A program made the translations under genes and the position numbers. Below are positions 19,719-30,700 of a stretch of 64,000 nucleotides of DNA, in pieces (the first letter of the stretch is position 1; every line of letters starts with the position of its first letter). The notes beneath the pieces were generated by a model that was not told the DNA's origin, did no database searches, and worked only from the letters and a program-made list of their open reading frames with translations. This DNA comes from Azolla caroliniana (taxonomy: Eukaryota > Polypodiophyta), in NCBI GenBank assembly GCA_043228905.1, contig JBHGNT010000001.1, positions 21,824,001 to 21,888,000 on the forward strand, read 5' to 3'.

Positions 19719-21142
19719 ATGAGAGGAACCAAACTCGTTGAAGCAATAGCAGTGGTTGTAGACTGCCTAGTTAACGCTCTCGAGGGCATGAGCACCCTTG
19801 ATAGGGCCATAGAAGCGACGGTCAACAAGATAGGCCGGTTTAATGGGAAAGACGCAACAAGCTACCTAGAGGCCTACACGGCTGAGATGCTGATGAGGAA
19901 TATTCCAGAGGACAAACGGCTATCCGGATTTCCTCAGGTCGTAACATCGAGCATCCATGCAGAGGTGCTCAAGTGCAAGCGGTCTGCCGTAATTGGGCAG
20001 AGTTCGAGGGGCGGTTGTTCGAGAAGTATGGCTTCGATGATTCTCTCCAGCTATCGAAGAAAGATTTCATGGATTGGGTCGAGAGCACCGGCAAAGGCCG
20101 GAACACATCAGTCGATTATTAGTGAGAAGATGACTCAGGAGGTGGAAAATTTTCTGTGGCTCTCCTTCAGGAGTTCGAGTCGCGATTCGCACCACTCTCA
20201 ACACTGGACCGGACCATGCTTGATACGAGAAAGGTTCTGTTGTTTGTTAAGTCGGTCGACTTGCTCGATCGCGATAATGTGGTTCTCATCTTGGAGACGG
20301 ACGAAGGGCTCACAATCGACTGGGTCGCGGTTAAAGGAGTATCCAGCTGTATCGACAAACGGCGATACTGGAAAAACGTGGGGCCATCAATAGTTGGTCC
20401 GACTGCAGAGACAAATGTTGAGTTGCCACCGACCCGAACGGAGGAAATGAGAAGGTGGCTCGAGTCGGGCCAGGTTCCAACCACCGTGGTCGTAGGACCA
20501 TCTGGGGGCGCGGCTCTAGAGGAGCTGACAAAGATGGTGCGCGATCTCCAAATCACTCAAGCCCGAAGGGACGGTGGAGGTCAATCGCGCGACCAATGAC
20601 CACCAGTTGACCAAAGGTGTATATGGTGTGATGCCGTTGGTCACGCCCGAAGAGACTACACCAACTTCGGCGGAGCGCTTAGGAGTAACGTGGTGTACCT
20701 TTGGAATGGTTAGGTGCACACGAGCAACACACGGAGGCCACTCGAAGTAAACACCGGACGAGGCGGCATGAAGGGGATAATGGAGGAGGCAATGGCACGT
20801 CATTTCGAGGCCATTCACTACTCAGCCTCGGTTGGCATCCGTGTGGGCGGAGAGAAAGCCACCGGCTCCAGGGCCTACTCCGGATTTTGGTTGGTAGTAC
20901 TAGAGGGCTTCCCCGGAAAGAAGCTGAAGAAGGAGGAACTGAACTGCTCAGAGAGGCAAGTTCGCAAAGTCACCGGATGGGGCGATCCGGTTGAGGAGAA
21001 GACCGGCTTCGTAGAAGCCGTGTGCAAGAACTACGAGGTTTTGGTCGACAACAAGCAGGCCGAAAGGCCGGAGGGGCAGGCCCTTCGGGGAGATACGACA
21101 CCCGGAGTGGACCCAAGAGAAATGATTCACAAGAGAAAGTAA
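19719..21142 (+). pseudogene. GypE gag
   Basis: The start MRGTKLVEAIAV matches GypA and GypC. A frame slip after about residue 85 and another near 20150 split it. From 20156 the capsid part LLQEFESRFAPLSTLDR and LLFVKSVD is clear, then the GGAALEELTKMVRDL coiled segment. The zinc knuckle near 20620 reads CIWCDAVGHARRDY: the fourth ligand Cys is now Tyr, whereas GypA keeps Cys. Stops at 20597 and 20710 follow. The region from 20714 to 21142 corresponds to the gag C-terminus of GypA. Confidence 0.75.
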
Positions 21143-22596
21143 AGGGGAAGTTCTCGAGCTTCCTATTAAGCTCGGAGATAGAGAAAACGACCGAGCTACG
21201 GAAGCTCCTGGAGGAGCGAATCCTCAATAGTCGCGTGGAACTCACGCTGCGGGAAGTGCTAGGAATAGTAAAGAAAGAGTTCCACAATGGCATCGTTGAT
21301 CTCGTAAAGAGGAAACAACTCGCGACAGAGCTAGAACCGGAGAAACCGATCAAAGTAAATGTGGCACTACTCGACGAGGTGGCTATGGAAGATGTGTTTA
21401 CCGAGAGCCACTACATGAAGCCGCATTTGGCGAGGGCGATGACGGAGACCCTAGTTTGGATCGGGGATGTGAAGGAACCGGTGGTGGCATTTATCAACCA
21501 TGGGTCGGAAATTAACCTAATGTCCATGGACTTTTATAAGAAGGGAAAATGGCCGATCAACACCAAGCACGGGTGGAAGATACACGCGGCTACGCGACCC
21601 ACGGAGGAGCTACACGGACCATGCCCAAATGTCTGTGTAAGGATCAGCGACGTTGAGATAGACCAACACTTCTTTGTGCAAGAAACATCCTCCCATCCGG
21701 TCATCCTAGGCGAACCCTACATCACAGTGGCTCGAATGGAGACCAAGGTGCTGGACAACGGCTCGGCATATTCGTTCTCACCAGGGGAGATCGGGTGCGT
21801 CGACCCAACTATTGTAGAACCAATGGTGATCTTCATGGTACCGCATGTGTCGTGGAGTATCAAGCTGATTCCGATACCAAGGGCTCACATCCTGAAATTG
21901 ATGGAGCTACTTAAGCAAAAAGTGGTGATGGGTATCCTTGAACCGTCAAGCGCCCCTTATTCCAATCGGTGGTTTACAGTGCCAAAGAAGAACAGCTCAC
22001 TACGCTTCATTCAGGACCTGCAACCGGTCAACAAGGTGACTATTCGAAATGCAGGTGTCAGACCAACGACTGACAAGTTCACGGAGGCCTTCGCCAAAAG
22101 GTCCATATACTCAGTCGGGAACTTATACTCAGGGTACGACCAGTTCCAACTAGCCGTCGAAAGCAGGGACATCACGACGATGCGAACCCCTCTTGGCCTA
22201 GTTCGGATGTGTACCCTACCACAGGGAGGGACCAATTCAATGGCACACATGGTGAATGCGATGAACGAAGTGTTGAGGTACTACATCCCGGAAATCACCA
22301 TGCCATTCCTGGATGACATTCCAATCAAGGGATGTTTGGAGGACACAAAGGACGAATCGATCGAAACAAACGGATGCGATAGGTTTGTCGTGGACCACAT
22401 CTCCAACTACAAGAAGATACTGCAGAGGCTCAAGGGTGCTCGGCTTACCTTCTCCGGGGAGAAGTTGGCTTTCGGACAACCGAAGATCCTAGTGGTCATC
22501 CACATGTGTGGTCCATACGGCCAGAAACCATCCCCGGCAAAGGTAGAAGCCATCTCAGCTATGAAGGAAGAATGCAAGTCAATAACCGAAGTCTGA
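21022..22596 (+). CDS. GypE aspartic protease and RT
   Basis: The longest open piece of GypE, 524 codons. Protease: VVAFINHGSEINLMS (about residues 155-170) with N-H-G in place of D-S/T-G, followed by HPVILGEPYITVARMETKV. RT follows almost at once from SPGEIGCVDP: SNRWFTVPKK, RFIQDLQPVNKVTIRN, SGYDQFQLAVESRD, LPQGGTNSMAHMVNAMN, and catalytic MPFLDDIPIKG. Relative to GypA a linker of about 240 residues is missing without loss of frame. The reading ends at TGA 22594, where the context (EV-R-RFLGACAFYH) implies an original CGA arginine codon. Confidence 0.8.
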   Translation: MQELRGFGRQQAGRKAGGAGPSGRYDTRSGPKRNDSQEKVKGKFSSFLLSSEIEKTTELRKLLEERILNSRVELTLREVLGIVKKEFHNGIVDLVKRKQLATELEPEKPIKVNVALLDEVAMEDVFTESHYMKPHLARAMTETLVWIGDVKEPVVAFINHGSEINLMSMDFYKKGKWPINTKHGWKIHAATRPTEELHGPCPNVCVRISDVEIDQHFFVQETSSHPVILGEPYITVARMETKVLDNGSAYSFSPGEIGCVDPTIVEPMVIFMVPHVSWSIKLIPIPRAHILKLMELLKQKVVMGILEPSSAPYSNRWFTVPKKNSSLRFIQDLQPVNKVTIRNAGVRPTTDKFTEAFAKRSIYSVGNLYSGYDQFQLAVESRDITTMRTPLGLVRMCTLPQGGTNSMAHMVNAMNEVLRYYIPEITMPFLDDIPIKGCLEDTKDESIETNGCDRFVVDHISNYKKILQRLKGARLTFSGEKLAFGQPKILVVIHMCGPYGQKPSPAKVEAISAMKEECKSITEV

Positions 22597-23250
22597 CGAT
22601 TCTTGGGGGCATGCGCCTTCTACCACATTTGGATTCCACACTACGCACATATCGCCAAGCCACTCTATGGCTTGCTGAAGAAAGGACAGAAATTCAAATG
22701 GAGCATAGAACACGCGGAGGCAGTCTAAAGACTAAAGGAGATGTTGACAGCTACACTGGCTCTCTAGAAAGCCGTATACAAGCCAGACACTCCGGTTTAC
22801 ATTACAGTGGACACAAGTCCAACCGAAATCGGGTGGGTCATAAATCAGGAAGATGAGAACGGCGCCCGGTTTCCCATCAGGTTCGGCGCAACGGTGCTAA
22901 GCGAGCGGCGGCGAGAATACGCCCAAGTTAAATGCGAGCTATGTGGTATCGTTTCAGTGGTTAAGGTCGACAAGGACTATTTAATCGGAACAGACGTAAT
23001 TATAGAGATGGACTGCTTACCAATTCTCGGTATGGTTTCCGGATGCATGACTCCAGACTTGGCGATGCTCAGATGCATTGCGTACATCAAGTCCCTGAAT
23101 CTAGAATTACGACATATCTCCGGGAAAGACAACGCCATGGCCGATATGCTTTCAAGAGCAAGGCTCGAAAACGAGGACGTCATGGTGTTGGAAAACGAAG
23201 AGGTTGGCGTGGACGTCTTCAAGTCGGCCCGAATGACGGCAAACAAGTGA
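22597..23250 (+). pseudogene. GypE RT connection and RNase H
   Basis: After the TGA the same frame gives RFLGACAFYHIWIPHYAHIAKPLYGLLKKG, broken by two further stops near 22730 and 22770. RNase H is open from 22807: VYITVDTSPTEIGWVINQ, RFGATVLSERRREYAQVKCELCG, VIIEMDCLPILG and LRHISGKDNAMADMLSRA. It belongs to the same polyprotein as the preceding entry. Confidence 0.75.
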
Positions 23251-23280
23251 AGCACTCTGCCCCTGAACGAGTTCAACTAG

Positions 23281-24460
23281 GACGACTACGATGGGGAGTG
23301 GCTTCTGATCGGAAGATTCCTAAGCATGATGATGACGAACGCGTCATGGACAAAAGAAGAAGCGAGTCGACTCCGGAAGAAAGCTTACAAATTCTTCCTA
23401 GGAGGTGGGAAAATCTGGCAGCATCCGAAGGACGTGCACCGCTTCGTGTCGACGTGCGAAAGCTGCCAGATGCACTCAGTGATCCGACACCGCGACGAGC
23501 TGCACCCGACTTACCTGCCAACCATACACTTCAAGTGGATGGTCGACTTGGTGACGATGCCAATGGGAGTAGGGCAGATGGGGTACCTAGTTCTTGCAAG
23601 GGAAGATCTGATGAACCAGGTGGAAGGTGGAGCATTGACGAACAAGACAATTGCGTCCGTATGCAAGTTCCTAATAGAGGATGTCATCTACAAATACGGG
23701 TGCATGGGAAAGATCGTGGCCGACTAGGGGAGATGGACGCGGAAGAGGCTGAAGAGCTATTTGGCCAACTAGGGGTCAAGTTGTCCCTCACGACGGCGTA
23801 CAACCTAGAGGCGAACGGGAAGATTGAGCGAGGGCACGGGCCGATCGTAAAAGATATAGTGCGCGCATGCGATGGGCAAGTAAGTAACTGGCCGAGGCTC
23901 CTACCTTACGCATTGTGGGTGGACTGAACTACGCACAGTTCAGTGATTGGGTACATGCCAACGGAGCTCATGTTTAGACAAAAACCAATCATGCCGGTTG
24001 AACGGACGATCACCTCATGGATGGCAGTCGATTGGACCAACAAGATGAGTCGGGAGGAGTTGTTGTCGGCAAGGATCTGACAACTCAAGCGGAGGCTTGA
24101 AGACGTCGAGCGAGCGACAGTGAGAACGGAGGAGGCACAGAAGAGAAACAAAGCCCGGTTCAATAGGATGCACCGGCTCTAGCCAAGGAAGATTGAGGAA
24201 GGTGACTGGGTGTTAGTCTACGACAGCAACCTCGACAACCAGCACCGATCCATCTGAAAGTTCGCGAAACGATGGTTCGGGCCGTACGCGGTGACCAACG
24301 CAAACGACAACACGACATACCACCTCACAGAGCTCGACGAGACAAGGATAGCAATACCAGTAGTGGGAAAGCGTATAAAGGCCTTCAAGAAGCAGCACGA
24401 AGCGGAACCAAACCCGGCGTTTGAGACCGAAGGCGACGGTTCGAATGAAGAGGACAAGTA
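23281..24460 (+). pseudogene. GypE integrase
   Basis: The zinc region is partly kept (HPKDVHRFVSTCESCQMHS near 23430). The core follows with KWMVDLVTMPMGVG, YGCMGKIVAD then a TAG at 23725, LGVKLSLTTAYNLEANGKIERGHGP after a frame change, and YALWVD. The C-terminal module (EGDWVLVYDSNLDNQHRS, FGPYAVTNAN) is readable with stops near 24080, 24180 and 24255. Colinear with GypD integrase. Confidence 0.75.
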
Positions 24461-24747
24461 AAGACTGGCCCCGAACCCTCCACTCCTTCGCTACCTAGCA
24501 CATTCCAAAGGATGTGCGGTTTGGTGGGGTTGGATGTTGTGAAGGATTCCGGCCATATGAGGAAACGAAGCTGGATGCGTGTGAATGCAGGTGTGCACAA
24601 GTGCACGTCTTTTGTACAAACTTATGTAAATAGCATAATAATGATAGGGTTTTTGGTGATTAATAGGAAAGAATGATTCGATAGGTACTTTAGTACCACA
24701 CGGATGGAGAGAATCGAGGGGAGATCTGTGAGAAAATCGATTATTAT

Positions 24748-25422
24748 TAGCAATGGGCCCGGTTCGGTTTCGGTTCAGTTCGGTTTCTTGGCCTTGAAAC
24801 CAAACCAAACCATTTATTTATAATAAAATCCAAACCAAACTATTTACGGAAATTTTAGAACCAAACCAAACTGGTTTATCAAAAATCAAGACCAAACCAA
24901 ATCATTTTTTTGAGATATTGATTATCATACATATTATGAATTTATGTGAGAAAATCATCATAAATTTGGTCATCATACTTACCATAAATTTAGTTATCAC
25001 ACTTATTATAAATTTGGTCATCATACCTTTCCTAAATTTAGTCATCATACATATTATAAATTTGGTCATCATACTTATCATAAATTTGATAATCATTCAT
25101 CAAAAGGACACTCTACTTATAATGTACATATATAAAATTTAATAAGTTAGAGCCTAGAGGTTAAAAGTTGAAAGTTAGCATAGAGGTGAAAATTTAGGAA
25201 TATTTTTTTACCTATAAACCTATAAACCTTTAAACCTTTAAACCAAACCACAAAAACCAAAACCGCTAAACCATGAAATTCAAAACCGAACCGAACCGAA
25301 ACCAAACCGGATCATAACATTTGAAACCAAACCAAACGGTTTATTTATTTATGAACCAATAAACCGTTAATCCACGGTTTAATGGTTCGGTTCAGTTTGA
25401 GCCAAAATCGGGCCCATTGCTA
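24748..25422. mobile_element. hAT-like non-autonomous DNA transposon
   Basis: A 675-bp insertion in the GypE 3' LTR. It has perfect 14-bp terminal inverted repeats (TAGCAATGGGCCCG) and an 8-bp flanking duplication, ATTATTAT at 24740-24747 and ATTATCAT at 25423-25430, differing at one base. The uninterrupted 5' LTR holds a single ATTATCAT at that point. The ends are packed with AACCAAACC and GGTTCGG motifs, typical subterminal repeats of hAT elements. It has no transposase. It lies 37 bp upstream of the LTR TATA box. Confidence 0.85.
24961..25104 (+). repeat. 24-bp minisatellite inside the hAT-like element
   Basis: Six tandem variants of TAAATTTGGTCATCATACTT plus four bases. The open readings across it on both strands are a by-product of the 24-bp (8-codon) period. 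Confidence 0.9.
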
Positions 25423-25976
25423 ATTATCATAAAGACGATGCAATGGCCTTCCCTTGTGCTATAAAAGGGGAGGCCTTGAACTGTTTTGGGGACCCAAGAT
25501 TTGGGAGGACGAAGCTCTGCCCGTCTGAGAAAGCTCTCTCTCCTCTCTCGGTATTGTGCTCTATACTAGGGAACAAGAAGGCGAATCCTTTGCTCGCGCT
25601 GGAAGCCCACGTGCCCCTAACCAAAAGGTCATCATTCTGTGTATGGCGATGTCTATTGAGCTTAGAGCTCCTTCCCCGACTGCGCCCGGTTGTACTCACT
25701 ACATGTTCTACGCCTAATCGAATCGTGACTCGTTGTTCTGACTCTGTGTTCTTTCCTCATCTTTTCCATTCTATTTTGTTCTATTCGGTTCTGTGTCTGT
25801 TTGGGTCCAAGCGACGTTAGGATCTTCCGAGGTCGAGTGAAAGTGGAGACAATTGGTTGGCTCCACTTCCCTTTTTCTTCCTCTGTGTTCGACTCCTTGA
25901 TTCAAGACCCCTGTGGTCCTGCCCATTTCTACACATACGCGTAGAAAAGCACGACAATGCAAACATATACAAACGT

Positions 25977-26330
25977 TCAAATAGGTCTACCAAATTGGAC
26001 GTATGCAAAGATCTTTGTGACATACAATCGAGGCATATCCTTAGTGATTTGATTAACTAATTCCATTTGTCCATCAAATTGAGTGTGGTTCGTGGAAATC
26101 ATGCTCAATGTATTTTTTGGTTTCTTAAAGACTAGCATCGACAAATAAATACTAAAGTTAAGATCTCTATTGCTTACCATATGGATTGGTAAACTATAAA
26201 ATTTAAATAAATCACTAACAAATTTGTAAGCCTAATCTAGAGCTATCATGAATTAGATCAATTATAGTACTATATTCTGCCAAATTAATAGGAATGCCTT
26301 CATACAAAGATATATTAAAGGTGTGCATAA
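25977..26330 (-). pseudogene. Chromovirus-type integrase remnant
   Basis: The minus strand reads MVSNRDLNFS and, 25 residues on, STNHTQFDGQMELVNQITKDM. These match the gypsy integrase core pattern (V)SDRDxxF ... STAYHPQTDGQTExVN. The upstream part reads FYSLPIHMV with stops. It is a short decayed fragment directly right of GypE, with no LTR recognised. Confidence 0.5.
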
Positions 26331-27487
26331 GTAGAAGCAACTTATCACATGCATAGATCAAATGCTCGCCTACCAATGTATCATGATCCAATGGATTTCA
26401 AAATCATAACCAATCAATGGCAAGTTAACTCACCAATTATGGAGTAGGTGGGGCGACTGTCAAAGAGCACCGTTGCATAACCGTGCGAGTAAGGTGAGGT
26501 TAGTTATGTGTTACATACATATACACAATATATTGCCAAGCAAATAGATCTACATAGATATACTCAATTATCTTTGTTACAAGGGATGTATATCCTATCA
26601 AGTAAATTAGTAATAGAACGTGATTACACCTCCCTTGGGGTTCCAACATACCAAGCATATGATATTGGCCATTGCTGCAAAGCATCATATATTACCAATC
26701 CATATGCATTACCAAGGGCTAGAAAATGAATCCCCCATATTAGCGAATTAGCAAATCTTACAATATCATCTTATAATGGCAAATATGGTGATTTTTGAAG
26801 ACATCCAAATCATGAGCAAGCAAATGAAGAGTAACAAATTGCAACAAATTAACTTTATGATCCCACCTTTGGATTTGTATCCACATAATGTGCATGTACA
26901 TCCTTATAGACAACACACTACTATCACAACGCTCCTTTTTGTATGATACAGCCACTCCATCCAAATCTCCAATGCTTCCTATCATGTGTGATTGGGGACA
27001 GCAAACCAACTCCCATCTACACCCTCATAAATCGAGGAGTTTACTGTTAGTACATTGAGTCTAAGCAACAAATAAGTGGTGAAGAAATGAGTCAATCAAG
27101 TGGCCCAAGTAATCAAAAGATCAACAAGTTTGACTGTCAAGAGTATGAAGAGAAGATTAATTCAGCAAGAGAAAAAACTAAATAATAACGCAATTTCAAG
27201 AATTACTTCTTTCATTTATTCTGGACCAAATAGATGTTCAATGTTAACAAAATGTCTGCTTTAGATTTTCCATTAGCTTCTTAATGCATGATTTATCTAC
27301 AAGAAGACAAGTAAGATGTTAAATGTTAAGAATACAGAATGCTTACTCTAATTATCCACTAGGTGCTTGACACATCGATCAGAGAACCCGAATGAGATGT
27401 TCAATGTTATCTTGAACAAAATGTTTGTGGAAGACCCAAGAGAGATAGATGGTCACTGTGTTAAGACAATACAAAATGTTTGCTTTG
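26331..27487. other. Intergenic sequence downstream of the hydrolase gene
   Basis: AT-rich sequence without recognised motifs. The hydrolase 3' untranslated region must lie at its right end, but no clear poly(A) signal was singled out. Confidence 0.5.
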
Positions 27488-27711
27488 CTAAATGGGCATG
27501 AAAACCACTGATTCAGTAGCTATGCAAGTATCATTCTGCATTTTTTGAATAAATTTCTTGATTTCCATAGCAAACTCCTCTGGTTTCTCTTCAAATGGTA
27601 AATGCCCACAATCCCTTATAATATGAAATTGCCCATTAGGAAACAATTTAGCTAAACGTTTTGCATTCCACGCTGGAACAATAGCATCATTATCACCCGC
27701 GATGACAAGAA
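27488..27711 (-). CDS. Hydrolase exon 5
   Basis: 224 bp from acceptor GGCAG to TAG at 27490-27488. It carries GDNDAIVPAWNAKRL (catalytic Asp) and RDCGHLPFEEKPEEF (catalytic His). Confidence 0.9.
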
Positions 27712-30700
27712 CTGCCATTGTTATAAATTCACAAATAATAAGTTAATTTACTATAACCATTAAACAAGACTAGCTATAAATAACTAGACATCAGTTTTTA
27801 AATACCTGGGCAGAGTACATTGCTCAGTCGGTCAACAACCTTGGATGATTCTCCTAGTTGAGCAATAACATATTCGAGCAATCCATACTCCCAATTCTTG
27901 CATTTTAATGCCTGAAAAAGAGATATACCAAGCGCTCACATATAACCCAATAATAAGATAGTAATACTACATGTACAATTTCGGTACAAACTCAAGTAAC
28001 CAGGATTTCTTTATTTCCCTAAATGCTCCTGACTTTTTGTTATATCTGAGGTAAGAAAATCTCAAGTTCAGTTCTGATCGAGGTTAACAATCAGATCCAT
28101 CCATCTTTACCATAGAGATCAGACCGTGCAGGTAGGAGACTCACAAAATTCAGAAGAACAGTTTGAACAAGCTGCTGATATCGGAGAGAAGCAGAAGCAC
28201 TTTTCCTCAGAATAACATTGAAGCACAGAATCGGTTGTAGATTATATGACATGTTTTTCAATTGGATTCATTTGGGCTAATCACCACAACATTCCTACTA
28301 GTTGGTGTGCGTGTCATGCTCGTGTTCCCTGACAGTTGGTCCACCCAATAAAAGAAAATTAACGAGTCCCTTGGTTGTGTATCCACGATTCACACGGCCT
28401 CAAATGCTACAGCCATACGTACTAATAGATCTTAGTAACAAGTGGGTATGCATGATTTTGCCATTCAGGGTTTACCTATGACATCATTAATCTGTTTTTG
28501 GTTTTGCCATTTATTAAAGCATTCGCCCCAGAAAGAAAAAAAAAGATGCAAATGGACCACATTACTATTCATATTATTGAGAAAAAGGTGACAAGTTGAC
28601 TATGTAATTGGTCAAATAGCACACACAATTGCTTTTCTTTCAGATGTTAAAGGTATTTCGGGAAACAAAGAAAAACTCAGGGTTATTTCGCCCAAAAATC
28701 TAAAGGAAATTTATCATTGTTATTACTAGAGGAAACTCCTCAAAGTGTCATAGACTAAGCTACACTGATTAGCATATGCTTTGAACATAATGTGAGTGCT
28801 CCAAGTGCAAATGATAGACAATGAATGGGAGATGGTTTGTACTGGTTCACCAGTGATTATCACTAAATTGGAGGTGATTGACAATTCGTTGGATATGATT
28901 TGGCCTTAATTGGTTGATTATAATTGGAGATCACTGGTAGATTATTAGCCATGATTAGCAGCAGTGTGGAGTTGTTAGCAGTTGATTGGGATAATTGGTG
29001 GTTGATTGGAGATAAATTATTTGTCATATGCTTTAATGGTATTATTTTATGATTTAAATTTGAAAGGGGTTTTCAGTAAGTTCGCCAAACAATAACAATA
29101 TATATGTCTCAAAATTTAATGAGCATTAAAAGAGGATATAGAAATACAAACTTTTGTATAGCCAGAGATCACATAATTGTCAACTTTCTCCTTGTTGAAC
29201 CAGGCCATCCGTACAGCTCTCAAACTTAGCTTATCTACTGCAACTCGTATCTGTGGATAAAGCAAAGTTTGAGCATATCTGTGAGAGACATGTCTATGTA
29301 ATCGAGCACAAGACAGTGAAAAGAGAAATCTTACCAGGCAAATTCCAATACCAGATCTTAATGTGAAGGTCAGAAGTCTATTCCATTGAGACCGAATAAA
29401 TGCAATCACTGAAGGTAATACTGCAATGATGCCATTGAAAACCCACAATATCTTCTCCCAAATTTTCAAACAAATATTCCACAAGCCCTGACATAGCTTG
29501 ACAAATGTCTGAATCTTTTTTGATATCACAGATACCACGAACATTAGAGCTAATCGTTGTGGCATATTAAGACAAGATTCTATCCCACGCCAAATGAATT
29601 TAATTCCTGATTGAAATACTCTCATGATATTATTAAAAGCCCACACAATCTTTTCCCAAACATTCAACAACATTTGTTTGATCTGGCTTTGTCTCTCCAA
29701 TATTTGTTCCTTTTTAGCTACCACGAGAGGAGCAAATAGGGCAGGGCCCACCAGTATCATCGCAGCTATTCGTTCCGGTGCCTTGAAATATGCTTCTGCT
29801 GCTACAATGCAACCAGCTGAATGGCTGCAACCCATGTTAGAACCATATACATTAGCATAAAATAATGTCGCCAACACCTTCATTATTCATTTGATGTACA
29901 CATCTGAGCAGAAATTGCCATGAAATCTGACCATGAAACCTGATTAAGAAAGATCAGGATATGCTATATGTGAAGTTGTATTAGAAAAGTAACTGAAAGT
30001 TGCGGCTCAGACCCCGACTATGTACCCATTAATTCCTTCATAAATGATGCGTTCACCATAACTAAAGTTCCACGCAGATATCACAGAATAGAAGCTGAAT
30101 AATAAAGGCCATTACGAATTATAATATTAGCGTGAAGACTACATGCACGTAAAAGAGTAGGAAAAAAAGACAGTTAACCTCATCATCCGGAGTAAAATCA
30201 TGCAACTCCATAGACTTGCACTGAAGCATCGAAGCAAATGGAGACAACAGAATACCCAAAAAGATCATAGTACTCACAGGTGATGGAATGGTTCAACAAT
30301 GGCCTCCACATTGAGAACTTGCCACCCTTTCGATATTGTACACCTCTCCCAAGTGATGGAAGGAACAAGCTATTGTGGGAATATCTGTGGCAGCTGTATA
30401 CCCAAAAAACTTGGCTCACACCAGGGCAACGGGCTGGCAATAGTCAACAGGCAGAGTCGCCATATTTTCTTTGCAAAAGGAAAATTAATTTTCAAAAGGT
30501 TCTCAGCAAGAAAACCCCTTACACACTGACAGGATTTCACAAGGTTTGGGCTTGCATTTGGTGAACTTTTTCTCTTTTTTCTCGGCTAACAATTATGGCT
30601 GGAAACAGAGCTCAAATGGAGTTTGTGTGGGTTGAAACATGAACCAAGAAAATGGTATTATAAATTCAATACTATTATGCAGTCTCAAGGTTTCATAGAA

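Larger units (their letters stand above)
18940..25956 (+). mobile_element. GypE, Ty3/gypsy element with both LTRs
   Basis: A plus-strand member of the GypA family: 733-bp 5' LTR, primer site, gag, protease, RT, RNase H, integrase, and a 3' LTR enlarged by a hAT-like insertion. Flanking 5-mers (TACGA and ATGCA) do not match, so the target duplication has decayed or the ends are recombinant. Stops occur throughout. Compared with GypA it lacks about 730 bp between protease and RT. Confidence 0.85.
24535..25956 (+). repeat. 3' LTR of GypE, interrupted
   Basis: It starts TGTTGTGAAGGATTCCGG after the purine-like tract GTTTGGTGGGGTTGGA. Without the 675-bp insertion and its duplicated 8 bp it is 739 bp, against 733 bp for the 5' LTR. 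Confidence 0.85.

Noticed and set aside
24902-25142. Open readings rich in Ile, Leu, Val and Met on both strands
   Set aside because: Produced by the 24-bp minisatellite in the hAT-like element. The period is a multiple of three, so any frame stays open.
25443-25820. Reading of 125 codons (plus) near the end of GypE
   Set aside because: Lies wholly in the 3' LTR, and the same sequence in the 5' LTR is not conserved as a reading.
18935-25961. Target duplication for GypE
   Set aside because: TACGA and ATGCA flanks do not match, and shifting the ends by a few bases did not help.
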